A stretch of DNA of 64,000 nucleotides from an uncultured Bacteroidia bacterium (lineage in GTDB: Bacteria; Bacteroidota; Bacteroidia; Bacteroidales; CAJPTX01), in assembly GCA_947252645.1 (NCBI GenBank), contig CAMXWF010000003.1, positions 1 to 64,000 on the forward strand. Reading direction: 5' to 3'. Under the pieces are notes generated by a model. The model was not told the DNA's origin. It did not search any database and worked only from the letters and a program-made list of their open reading frames with translations. The position numbers and the translations under genes were made by a program. This document shows, piece after piece, positions 40,201 to 45,030 of the stretch (position 1 is the first letter of the stretch; every line of letters starts with the position of its first letter).

Positions 40201-40503
40201 GGCTAACGTGGTCACCTTCGCACCCGCAAAAGCTCCATTCGCTATCTTCGTAACCGGAAAATCCCCGGTCGTGTACGCCTGACCGGCCGCCCCGTACGCT
40301 ACGTGGATCGTCCCTGGCAACACCAACGTCTCCGGCACATCGGCCTCCACCGATTGCACCGTCGCCTTGTCTCCATCGAGCGTGTAGCGCACTCCGCCTA
40401 GCATCAAGTTCTTCTGGTCCACCCAGCCGTCAGGCGTGATGCCCATCACCACCTGGCTGACTAAAAGACTAAGGAATAAAAACAATAGCTTAAACCTTTT
40501 CAT
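25003..40503 (-). CDS. Giant secreted repeat protein with T9SS sorting domain
   Basis: An uninterrupted 5,166-residue reading frame, about a quarter of the window. Order: signal peptide (1-21, MKRFKLLFLFLSLLVSQVVM); a BspA/LRR_5-like segment (about 60-135, with KIANGAFAGAKVTTLAFGEG); divergent beta-rich units to about 765; then about 45 more regular units of 75-95 residues resembling the divergent InlB-B/Flg_new repeat. Typical unit: hydrophobic strand, G-x-G-x-L-x-V, SG, GD-x-L, P-x-xGY-x-L, LxVNG, Y-x-V, VxAxF. Carboxypeptidase-regulatory/CnaB-like domains interrupt near 2077-2161, 2323-2491, 4024-4114 and 4990-5078. A type A T9SS sorting domain ends it. ATG 40503 is chosen because it starts the signal peptide and has GGGAGG about 9 bases upstream. 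Likely a cell-surface adhesin or matrix fibre; ligand unknown. Confidence 0.9.
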   Translation of the reverse strand: MKRFKLLFLFLSLLVSQVVMGITPDGWVDQKNLMLGGVRYTLDGDKATVQSVEADVPETLVLPGTIHVAYGAAGQAYTTGDFPVTKIANGAFAGAKVTTLAFGEGVETLDSEAFRGAVELKKVYFLGHRPPEGLKGSILPSGVSVLVAPGSEDAYRQALSGHTVFPFSAGLLLVSTPTGHGQVVALLDGRPIPNIYEYSGKLGALRLVARADSRYTHGAWKLNGKEVEGKRISKEQSAPVEYYDSTGLSGLSVLEISFAPRRALVSCAVLPSDSWTLNAENALIHEAGGTIEAPAELSNNGGEVPNGKVLEFKAHVDRTVEAELADGTRKPIWAVAEWRVNGRVVRDANGAVLTSAVYRHIVDGPAQVAVKFKRTYYKLVAKYHGYEAQPGESPTYLWASDTVTAGAGWTELEEGAPIWRKAGLETYVDVYGYAMASTLNGYWYMPSQRMYVEEDMYFELWRMWWQEGPNGPEMEGVSSVVKLVSGPGKLLVRAINPDGSEQELQNGDPYTEGATLRASVEYDKKQVRLVTFSLWDMDLPASGYEEQGARGTKKYEAVFAPKGSQVLMLTNQGGVALKVSRDGKQLRTGDLLYRGDQLKISAYRYGNNAFQNQSYELVSLRVNGTEFQDNDVYTVGSEDVHVVAGVANFQAQDDVVPILDVKVTGEGTVDLVQKVIRRDTNGNPLDQNGQPTKDKKRYTYNYYPTYSSWSVNPGDWVRVNPIAAHGYVLKKLSCNGVDIIDSYDDDAKGWNVVPAVTAGRVRYAIEAVFVKQTAISLFTEVEGPGYIRVDDLTSGKSLSEGDELTVGHLLRITAESTNTNYYARAITVNGLFFTSGDTYVVRGGGEDVRVTAHIDAVQNRNKVVLYKSITGRGTLSVYKFPQKKDTLESGEELKLGELLWYKAEPATGYTLSRVSFGDRLSNDMGWDRWKVDATPKELVVEANFVPNNKKLLTIYTAGHGLLEVYNEDGEKLRRGDALNVGEKLTFRVQPDVGNRLVSFTVNGLPQLDGEAYVVRDQDQEVKVDVTFAELKEPVLVYQISGRGGIVVAWPGATDRDSYANGIPRSQLVDKDWIVVRLQPDKASQVKYLTINGKLRQMPTNVNKESSIKDLQGDIVINAAFVPKGKSGWIQLAVYSTPGGEVEVEGPDGRKYHSGDAIGYQIPRNFTGYKITAKPKEGYALESLKLDGQKFNSGQAVASAPGINIYADQHDIAAVFKPLKKKFKAVFVGEQISSGRLYVKVNAGLSNEIPRTLMAGNNTDTLNIPYGTRLSCSYGVEGHGVVAHAMIRVNSPTTKSGLFIRPGEVFTMPSDDVEVACIVSGQHSVPLLFGYRGTGKGEVTVTDASGDSLKNGKILQRGDRIRVDCKAEEGSRFLSLTVNGHALKSLPADYEVRDEARVQIEAVFAKDEGEEFGLLTYRIEGEPDAASLLVRNGRRVCLDGVRVRRHDELTVEVDLKDHNKYRLVSLRVNGQPLQNGKSYFANGDVEVVATVAKRVDQVLMLTETGMGEVQVYRNAGRIFGGAKLYPGDLLRLRVKPVPGFRLVSLQVNGMEVPDGYEYTVGRGDVTIVGVFAGVDQTVLSLLSNAGGRIVVMRERDNARLNSGAPIAKGDKLRISGLAQSGYELVLLQVAGSRFESGEEYTIPDDGKDLLVKAYFAPVGTQELVILVKGPAGTVEVKAQGSDAYYADGSFLSEGTPLSIVTQAPSGISCKSLTVNGDASPFSRQGLQMAGAYTVKKGEHVVLEAEFVGDAYELRWEIVGGGSATVSLRGATLSQPATLSYGDEVTIKPEARSGYAFYGVFDDEGHKLTGLSYRMGERKTVKLRIVFVPADSYVVSWETQPTQGGTLVLLAADGSPLPNAQSSTVHQGDKLTATAGAASGYQFYSLEQNGKPMVNGGVHEVTEKMTHFVARFIEEGKTVVHVKISQGGTALLSVYGVGTEVHDGSLVETGNAIIVNAKPDAGYELESIFVDGAKIANGETFQAHGTDVYVDIKFRTPLPAGKYRLTTNVTGKGTIAVADKNGNKYLDGAVLEPDTELTIEAQPAPGYKTVSFTVNGKEFKSGKTTHKVESDVLVQAKYEVPKQYHLVAHVVDTDGQDITGAVVTATSTTGTGRQYTLRGANGKYSVVLPPDTYEVKAAKDGQSRTLQVEVKDADLEVTLRLGVAGAKKYTLSLDPADGQVVVRTGNGVVADRGTLYEGDKLTFEVKPQGSNRFVKMAVNGAAHEPDQPWTVDGDVHVKAYFAKDGDYLLFVTLEGDELGSVKVEKAGSTIQTGATLKRGEVLTVTTAVKEPQTNMRSEFSVKGAEATSGDEYKVVEDVYVSAKFAARPTYPVTIEVVDVQGNPITGFTSTHALAGGKLPDGTLYSSISSFASGDKLPEGQYTLVTKPGDPSYREAQTLFVVRGGACTVKVKLAKDVFKLTVKVVRKGQAISADKVTVNDQDLSAGTPVGEYTKDLLPGVYKLFVQAGSDEQTRMVEMKEEAQTITVEFPENALPATDYFMLTDATKQGGKLQFWVSSRASGYRVPSGAKVAKATKIEIADVPDADKELYAVIVNGQSLPKEQRSGYAVEQNTVAEGIFGDKLVGSDKVRFSMSCTSGGTLTVTDQDDGNRALKQADQVKKYHKLMLEAIPDQAHGYALKELKVNGRMVDNHSVIVAKEDVVVTAVFGSATQSYLTITYSGTGTGTLTVHDGPDALSSGVYVEAGHSLTFKSAPDPDNVLSQMYINGVPWDVDLPWVVKRGEDVAIEVFFDKGNTPVFRFTQEVRGNGTLVVTKDGQPLENKQVISVGETLLVQATPASSDWELVRLLRNGREDLSNGAEVKVAGSEHIAAIFGQRTPADHIYDVTIAYQGTGKGLLHVTVDGQEYTRDFRVKDGSHLTFVAKPNSGSEFLKLLVNGRELDPSAGFTVAGEAVNLTAVFIAGSQRQTLTYSAVSHAGSTISVANRTQPLASGSAVADGEELTVTSHAQGGESLLALQVNGRDILSSRKYTVQGAENVHIVGIFGRPGDLYLLSVVIDGQGTLGATVNGRTEPLPAQVKTGDKIKFTATPATGWELFQLYINNEPWNLSDEYVVGAQQVEVRAKFVSAGTKHILNVTTHGAGTVTVKSAGTPVASGDELHEGDIIKVEAKPEAGLVLKQLEIAGVECESYTVTANSPKVVEVSAYFAPKTEQHLFISYLPEQGMGTVSVTCDGKAVGNNALIAAGQELRFEQQPAAGNQFVELLVDGAEHNVAQRYTVPAEGDVKVVGVYKKDVAGKYTLVASKQGVGTLEVGNQEVGSTPLVLTSQTAGTKYKVKAKPGASQELKRLLVNGRDFASGSEVEVKDADVRIYALFGPTGTPVLSVGYEGRGLIEVLNAQGQVLSSGTELQHGELLTFKATETDSEYKFFSMQINGRTFDVNGTYEVGKSDVRVTAIFIKKSQQLTLTYAAIPTEGGKVQVTRGGQELENGAGLSQGDVLTVALESAATEYKPGKIFVNCRISFDTEGNSANKFTYTVKDSSINVVGIFRKSNDAWLLSIRTVGEGEIHAYKVEGSTEYRLYPQDPLQAGDHVRFKAVPGAKTRFAALEINGVDHDINALYEMPRTDIEVVAYFEPFSATDFLYRQQVKGHGTLTVTNGSLTLQSGDRVKKSDLLIVKAKPEAGYKLIFLDAEGADLVYSGQDTTMAVGDRNILLKAVFAKADERWLIDDTKQGGQVKVYDVSKTPLARVYPNTLLGADVEKLRFEPLPNDGMELTALLVNKVLHDPTEEYTLPSAGAVHYEGHFRKAGQNDQKTLLILQDGEGTLLVKNGQNVLKHGDHVSNGNMLTLDATPASGYRLRLLTAGGEKVRNGGLARVQGLEATYTVYALFEQENDPQQLLTLTYAGDYAGSKVEVSNNGASVPTAVSRIKGGDKLEFSSKPATDKQLAQLLLNGKVQSVVNDKASYVVNGTESVDAVAIFNAKGSSTNVLYAEAVGAGILEVYDGGNKRLFNGSVITKGQQLLVYTNPDFGYKLTKLVINQNPVSDVTPEYHYTVAEDAPLVIYAYFEQIDKYSVAATVRSEETKATLRSKWQIARFESGAWIDCQMDPDTISGTGQERMLLDKNQRYKVTVTPIGYGYSRSAVIEKLTKNEDLLFKFGKETELKMYALSIESSEHGTVSVFVEGNLMPEGNDVLVEGDKLEFRVKPNAGYKLAALLVNDLPLVDYKLGYQVERENVVVKPVFVPAGQQHTLIISSQPTDQVDRITVQLAGTTLKSGSKLEVGQELTVNVDPADLRVLTVNGARFKPGKSYTVREQDEVVTVFASFSNEKQYWLTVNYPNSGKFRDLLSVYRNGSAVALPVPSRLQEGDALTFQARPADGRRLLQMNVNDLPFRVDNEWHVGKESVSVDAIFAPNDKAYMTISQVGEGTLDVTKDGNNLTDRPIELKEEGNYVFTLRWTTPTALKSFVINGVEYKDKITPASNNTYTFEYTQGMGDVQVVVVFDSPASRWLLVSKSSETDGDGEVVTRNADGKCVQTPRLIQGAEVYSFEARPAFGSFTVGMQIDGTDYPDKVTYQVPASGGDVLVTGFFALERTHTDKAILWVSKVGKGDVEVKDKAGSVVANHGDLNHGATYDFTATPASTYLKKLVTVDGRDYTDSSSFKVPTNTQVIRLSAVFGLENESNIYVTYAGTGHGVVNVSRETKDPTGLIQHTPVQVPGVVQPGDLLTFEPVADQSSKLVQLFINGKPYVQGYEHTVLEGEDVRIEAIFDDPTISKGDYVLSYSTSGKGKLSVTREGKALKSGDLIKPDQVLSVTATPETPNTRALLQVLGAAYNANEVTVGKENVTIQATFTGDDTRYVVYRNIGPVPGEILVAVNGTMALLPHVVKAKDKLTFSKPANDQIRLVTLSVNDSVVDPVEPLYDVKEGEGDVLLKGYFVSSTSRSLLVLRMRGKPGTIAVNLTSGAGSGIPIEAYQELSGMRGMKLELKPAPIDNCNDVCSELLVNGEQQSIYGASVELTESVLNNDVVVDVTFGSAPRFKPRFDIRESGTGKVVNGATVTLANRKCNLKKEWKDYNPTKGVDIEVTEGKYTLIVSAPGYVDYHELVSMDENKHVISVKLAPTGNNTGNPVEPAVLAEVSLYPNPVANKLTVRHVNEVEQLVVYTVLGEELLRLQPSGQDEILIPVETFPEGTYVLQAESKGTKRLLPFVVAR
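25540..38200 (-). repeat. Protein-level tandem repeat array in the giant gene
   Basis: Consecutive units, each starting with a hydrophobic strand and G-x-G-x-(L/V)-x-V and ending VxAxF. Examples of unit starts: LLTIYTAGHGLLEVY, YLTITYSGTGTGTLTV, LLSVVIDGQGTLGA, YMTISQVGEGTLDV, YVLSYSTSGKGKLSV. Identity between neighbours is low at the DNA level; no long exact nucleotide repeats were noticed. The array is therefore old and diverged, not recently expanded. Confidence 0.85.
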
Positions 40504-40699
40504 CGCGCGTTTCCCTCCCGTAGAAATATTGTATGCTTCTTTGCTCTCCATAATGTAGGCTCCATGTCCAAAGCCCTTACTACCTAGTACGAACATACCA
40601 TAAATATGTTACAGCCGCAGCCCAAATTAGCCCGTCTACTCCCCCCCAAACAGTGCTCACACCATACGAACCTATAAGCTGCAAACTCTACACCACGCG

Positions 40700-40734
40700 C
40701 AAAGATAAAAACTCTCCTCATACCAGATAACAAA
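40700..40734 (-). promoter_or_regulatory. Bacteroidetes-type promoter of the giant gene
   Basis: On the minus strand, TTTG (40734-40731) is followed after 23 bases by TATCTTTG (40707-40700), fitting TTTG...TAnnTTTG. The predicted start near 40693 leaves a long 5' UTR of about 190 bases before the ATG at 40503. The rest of the 470-base gap to 40974 shows no gene. Confidence 0.68.
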
Positions 40735-40973
40735 ACAAAGCAACTTTTTGACGAATGGCGCCAGAACGGTGACGAACAACCACTATCTCGCATTATTTGT
40801 CCCTAAAAACCTCCCTCTACTCTCACCAAAACGCCTACGGATCCAACGCCTTCAAAGGCCTATCGCCTCCGCGCAAAAAAAAATCCATGCCCTAGGCTGG
40901 GTTCGCAGCCTCACGGCCCATACGGGCGCAATCGCTAAATTGCCAGCAAAGACACCTAATACAATATTTAGAC

Positions 40974-41435
40974 ATGGAAGAGCAACTAGCCATCCAAGAC
41001 TTCTACCAAGTCCCTTACCGCTGCTGCTTCGGCTGCGGCCCCGACAACGCGCAGGGGTGGCATATAAAAAGCTTCGTGTACGGAAACCTGGTGGTGGCCT
41101 CCTTTCGGCCCAACGAAAAACTCACCGGCGGACTACCTGCCTTCGCCTACGGGGGCATGTTGGCCGCCATTGCCGATTGCCACGGAAATGCCGCGGCCGC
41201 CTGGTTCTACCACCAAAGACAAGGGCTCCAGCTCGGCCAAGCCCCTCTAGCCAGAACGGTCTCCGCAAACCTCGCTGTCAACTACAAAAAACCCACGCCC
41301 ATGGGCATTGACCTGCACCTCGAGGCTAAGCTCCTCTCCATCGAAGGCCGAAAGGTAAAAGTCGCTATCACCATCTCCGCCAACAACGACTGCTGCTGCG
41401 TTGCCGAACTCCTAGCGGTCGCAGTAAAGGCCTGA
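40974..41435 (+). CDS. Hotdog-fold thioesterase (PaaI-like)
   Basis: A 153-residue protein with the hotdog-fold pattern of the PaaI/4HBT family: CFGCGPDNAQGWHIKSF near the start (a Cys-x-x-Cys often seen in this subgroup), a central helix beginning FAYGGMLAAIADCHGNAAAA with the acidic Asp expected in the active-site helix, then the strands VSANLAVNYKKPTPMGIDL and LEAKLLSIEGRKVKVAITIS. Probable reaction: hydrolysis of an acyl-CoA or acyl-carrier thioester; substrate not predictable. Transcribed away from the giant gene. The 207-base gap downstream holds only the next gene's -7-like box. Confidence 0.82.
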   Translation: MEEQLAIQDFYQVPYRCCFGCGPDNAQGWHIKSFVYGNLVVASFRPNEKLTGGLPAFAYGGMLAAIADCHGNAAAAWFYHQRQGLQLGQAPLARTVSANLAVNYKKPTPMGIDLHLEAKLLSIEGRKVKVAITISANNDCCCVAELLAVAVKA

Positions 41436-41595
41436 AAACTGCCAAACTACCAAACCGCACCTAACGCCCAACGCAAAACCTCGCGCGCGCAACCTTGTCT
41501 CCTGCCACGCGCCGCAGCTGAAAAACCTCCTCCCTACAGGCCTAAGGAAATCGGCCAAACTTCGCGCTGCTACAAACTCCAAACAGAGAAAACGC

Positions 41596-41603
41596 TACCT
41601 TCG
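41596..41603 (+). promoter_or_regulatory. Candidate -7 box (TACCTTCG) for the M23-dxr-rseP-mltD run
   Basis: TACCTTCG differs by one base from the TACCTTTG boxes seen elsewhere and lies 40 bases before the ATG at 41643. It would drive four closely spaced genes. No clear -33 element. Confidence 0.45.
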
Positions 41604-41642
41604 CACTCGTGTGCTCACGCACCAAATCTAACGCCATAGCCT

Positions 41643-42518
41643 ATGGCCTACAAGGACACGCCGGGGCAAAAAACTACCCTTCTACAGCGTCTACGAAGCA
41701 AGTATCGACTCGCTATCTCAAACGCCTCCACTTTCCAAGAAGTCTGGGGCATGCAGCTCTCCAGACTCAATATCCTCGTGGCGCTCGGCTTGCTGTTTAT
41801 CGTCCTAACCTCGCTGGCCGTACTCGTGGTCTTCTTCACTCCTATCCGTGAGTTCGTCCCGGGATACACCAACACCGACCTCACGCAGCAAGTGGTAACC
41901 AACGCTCTACGAGCCGATTCCATTCACCGCGAATTCAACCTCTGGGACCGTTACCTAGCCAACCTACGGACCATCCTCGACGGCGGGGTGCCCGAACCCT
42001 ACATGGAAACCGCCGACTCCAGCTCTCCGCAGCAAACCGCGCCACAAATACCCTCCGAGGGCACCTCCGACTCCGCCCTACAGGCCTACCTCAACATCGG
42101 CGCGCAAGCCCTCAACCCTTTCCCTGAACTCAACCAGCAAGCTAAAACCTCCGACCTCAACCTCATCGCGCCCGTCCACGGCGAGGTGGCTGCTCCGTTC
42201 GCCAAAGCAACTCAACATTTCGGAATCGACATCGTCACCGATCCGCAGGCTCCCGTCATGGCCATCGCCGACGCCGCCGTCATCCTCGCTACCTGGGACG
42301 TCAACACCGGTTACACCATCGCGCTACAGCACTCCTCCGGGCTCGTCTCTATCTATAAGCACAACCAGCGACTCCTCAAACAAACCGGCGACAACGTCAA
42401 GGCCGGCGACGCCATCGCCATCGTGGGAAACTCCGGAAAATTCTCCACCGGACCACACCTCCACTTCGAACTATGGCTCCACGGGCACCCACTCGACCCT
42501 AAAGCCTATCTGCACTAA
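41643..42518 (+). CDS. Membrane-anchored M23 (LytM) peptidase
   Basis: A 291-residue protein with a cytoplasmic N-terminus, one membrane helix (LNILVALGLLFIVLTSLAVL, about 40-65), a periplasmic linker and a C-terminal LytM domain. Zinc-site motifs are intact: HFGIDIVTDPQAPV (H-x-x-x-D) and HLHFELW near the C-terminus. It probably cuts peptidoglycan cross-links or activates an amidase, as membrane-bound LytM proteins do. Its stop is 11 bases before dxr, so it opens an operon with dxr, rseP and mltD. Annotated as a peptidase rather than a degenerate activator because the ligands are present. Confidence 0.9.
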   Translation: MAYKDTPGQKTTLLQRLRSKYRLAISNASTFQEVWGMQLSRLNILVALGLLFIVLTSLAVLVVFFTPIREFVPGYTNTDLTQQVVTNALRADSIHREFNLWDRYLANLRTILDGGVPEPYMETADSSSPQQTAPQIPSEGTSDSALQAYLNIGAQALNPFPELNQQAKTSDLNLIAPVHGEVAAPFAKATQHFGIDIVTDPQAPVMAIADAAVILATWDVNTGYTIALQHSSGLVSIYKHNQRLLKQTGDNVKAGDAIAIVGNSGKFSTGPHLHFELWLHGHPLDPKAYLH

Positions 42519-42529
42519 TTATACCTCCT

Positions 42530-43693
42530 ATGCCGCCTAAGAAAAAAATCGCCCTACTCGGCTCCACGGGCTCCATCGGGCACCAAACCCTCGAGGTCGT
42601 TCGAGATCACCCCGACTTCTTCAGCATCTACCTCCTCTCCGCGCAAAACCAATGGAAGCTGCTCGTCGAACAAGCCCGCGAGTTCCACCCAAAAAAAGTC
42701 GTCATCGGAGACCCTGAATGCTACAATCTCGTCCTAAAAAACCTCGCGGGCTCTGGCATTGATGTCTTCGCGGGCCCTGACGCCCTCTGCGAACTGATGG
42801 CCGATGACGACATTGACATCGTCGTCGGCGCTATCGTGGGCTTCGCCGGGCTAATGCCCGTGCTGCGGGCCATACAAAACGGTAAAACCGTCGCGCTCGC
42901 CAACAAAGAAGCTCTCGTCGTGGCTGGCGATCTCCTCATGGCCGAAGCGCAACGATACAACGCGCCTATCATACCCATGGACTCCGAGCACTCGGCCATC
43001 TTCCAGTGCCTAACGGGAGAACTCTCCCTGCCCGAAAAACTCTACATCACGGCCTCTGGGGGACCCTTCCGCAACGCCTCGCTCGAACAACTCAAAAACG
43101 TCACACCGCTACAAGCGCTCGCGCACCCAACATGGAGCATGGGCGCAAAAATCTCCGTCGACTCCGCCACGCTGATGAATAAAGGGCTCGAGGTCATCGA
43201 AGCGCACTGGCTCTTCAACATGCCCTACGAAAAAATCGAAATCCTCGTTCACCCCCAAAGCATCATTCACTCCATGGTCCAGTTCGCCGACGGAAGCGTC
43301 AAAGCACTGCTCGCCCCGCCGGACATGCGACTACCTATACAGTTCGCGCTCTCTTACCCCTATCGGCTGCCTTCACAAGGACGTCGATACCTGTTCGGCC
43401 CCGCCGAGGCCTTCACCTTCGAACAACCCGACTACGATAGATTCCCATGCCTACCTCTCGCCCTACAGGCCGCCCATAACGGCGGAAATGCTCCCTGCGT
43501 CCTCAACGCCGCCAACGAGGTGGCCGTACAAGCTTTCCTCAACGGACAGCTACCTTTCTCCTCCATACACACCGTCGTGGCCAGAGCTCTCGAAACCATC
43601 CCCTTCCAAGAAAATCCTACCCTCGACGGATACATCCTCACCGACAAAGAAACCCGACTACGCGCCCAGTGGATCATCGGAAAACTCAATTAA
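42530..43693 (+). CDS. dxr: 1-Deoxy-D-xylulose-5-phosphate reductoisomerase
   Basis: A 387-residue enzyme of the non-mevalonate isoprenoid pathway converting DXP to MEP with NADPH. Seen: the N-terminal NADPH-binding GSTGSIGHQTLEVVRDHPD, ALANKEALVVAGDLLM, IIPMDSEHSAIFQCL (metal/substrate binding), ITASGGPFRNASLEQL with the flexible-loop residues, HPTWSMGAKISVDSATLMNK, and LNAANEVAVQAFLNGQLPF. Standard length, all key motifs present. In an operon between the M23 peptidase and rseP (10-base gaps). Confidence 0.97.
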   Translation: MPPKKKIALLGSTGSIGHQTLEVVRDHPDFFSIYLLSAQNQWKLLVEQAREFHPKKVVIGDPECYNLVLKNLAGSGIDVFAGPDALCELMADDDIDIVVGAIVGFAGLMPVLRAIQNGKTVALANKEALVVAGDLLMAEAQRYNAPIIPMDSEHSAIFQCLTGELSLPEKLYITASGGPFRNASLEQLKNVTPLQALAHPTWSMGAKISVDSATLMNKGLEVIEAHWLFNMPYEKIEILVHPQSIIHSMVQFADGSVKALLAPPDMRLPIQFALSYPYRLPSQGRRYLFGPAEAFTFEQPDYDRFPCLPLALQAAHNGGNAPCVLNAANEVAVQAFLNGQLPFSSIHTVVARALETIPFQENPTLDGYILTDKETRLRAQWIIGKLN

Positions 43694-43703
43694 CCCATAG
43701 CTC

Positions 43704-45023
43704 GTGACTATCCTCATCCGCGCTGCTCAGCTCTTCCTGAGCCTCCTCATCCTCATCATCGTACACGAATTCGGACACTTCATCTCCGCCAAGATCTTCC
43801 ACGTACGCGTAGAAAAATTCTACATCTTCTTTAACCCCTGGTTCTCCATCTGGAAACGGAAAGTCGGCAACACTGAGTACGGCATCGGCTGGCTTCCGCT
43901 CGGAGGGTACACCAAAATCGGCGGAATGGTCGACGAATCCCTCGACACCGACCAATTGGCCGCACCACCAAGGCCCGACGACTTCCGAAGTAAGCCCGCA
44001 TGGCAGCGCCTCATCATCATGTGCGCCGGCGTTCTCATGAACCTCATCCTCGCCTGGACCATCTACTCCTGTCTCCTCTTCTCCAACGGGCACTCCTACC
44101 TCGCGCTCAACAACGCCACCTACGGCATCGCGCCCACTGAACTCGGAAAAAGCATCGGCTTCCAACCCGGCGACAAAATCCTGGCCGTCAACGGGCAGGC
44201 ACCTGAGGAGTTCGCCGAGGTCTATAGCCTGATGGCCCTGCACACCAACGCCATCGTCACCATCAAACGGCACGACTCCACGCTGTTCATCCGAATTCCA
44301 AAAAACCACCTCGACAAAATGCTCGCGGGGGATATGCTCTTCTCCCTCAGAACCCCCATGTGTGTCTACGATGTGGCCGAGGGGTCCCCAGCACAGCGCG
44401 CCGGGCTACAAAAGGGCGACAGCCTGGTGGCCATCGAGGGGCAGCCTGCCGCTTTCTTCGACGAATTCAAAAATGCCATCGCTAACGATACCACCGGCTC
44501 CATCGAACTCACCGTCGCCAGGGGCAACCAAAACCTCGTACTCCACTGCCAGGTCCCAGAATCCGGCATCGTCGGCATCTATGCGGACAGCAACCCCTCT
44601 CGCTTCTTCAAAATAAGCAAAAAAAACTATAGCCTCCTGGCCGCCATTCCCGCAGGACTCATCTACGGAAAAAACCGACTCTGCGACTATTGGCAGTCGC
44701 TCAAAATGCTCTTCGTCCCTGAGGCCAAAGCGCACAAATCCCTCGGCGGTTTCATCGCCATGGCCAAAATGTTCCCCGCACACTGGGACTGGACCACCTT
44801 CTGGAGCTTCACCGCCTTTATCTCCATCATCCTCGCCGTCATGAATATCCTACCTATACCTGGCCTCGACGGCGGGCACGTGCTCTTCCTTCTCTACGAG
44901 GTCATCACGCGCAAAAAACCTAGCACCCGCTTCCTCTCAAACGCCATCTCGTGGGGCCTACTCTTCCTCCTGCTACTCGTCCTCTACGCCAATATCAACG
45001 ACATCATCCGCCTATTCCAATAG
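43704..45023 (+). CDS. rseP: Site-2 metalloprotease RseP
   Basis: A 439-residue intramembrane zinc protease. The HEFGH motif (residues 21-25) sits in the first membrane helix and NILPIPGLDGGHVLF (about 380-395) in a later helix supplies the third ligand. Two PDZ-like domains lie between (around LGKSIGFQPGDKILAVNG and AQRAGLQKGDSLVAIEG). Four membrane segments in all. In other bacteria RseP cleaves anti-sigma factors and signal-peptide remnants. The start is GTG, 10 bases after the dxr stop; the dxr-rseP pairing is common. The target in this organism is not identified in the window. Confidence 0.95.
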   Translation: MTILIRAAQLFLSLLILIIVHEFGHFISAKIFHVRVEKFYIFFNPWFSIWKRKVGNTEYGIGWLPLGGYTKIGGMVDESLDTDQLAAPPRPDDFRSKPAWQRLIIMCAGVLMNLILAWTIYSCLLFSNGHSYLALNNATYGIAPTELGKSIGFQPGDKILAVNGQAPEEFAEVYSLMALHTNAIVTIKRHDSTLFIRIPKNHLDKMLAGDMLFSLRTPMCVYDVAEGSPAQRAGLQKGDSLVAIEGQPAAFFDEFKNAIANDTTGSIELTVARGNQNLVLHCQVPESGIVGIYADSNPSRFFKISKKNYSLLAAIPAGLIYGKNRLCDYWQSLKMLFVPEAKAHKSLGGFIAMAKMFPAHWDWTTFWSFTAFISIILAVMNILPIPGLDGGHVLFLLYEVITRKKPSTRFLSNAISWGLLFLLLLVLYANINDIIRLFQ

Positions 45024-45030
45024 CCTTGCC

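Noticed and set aside
25003..40503. CRISPR or DNA-level satellite repeats in the giant gene
   Set aside because: Repetition is at the protein level with diverged codons; there are no identical direct repeats with spacers.
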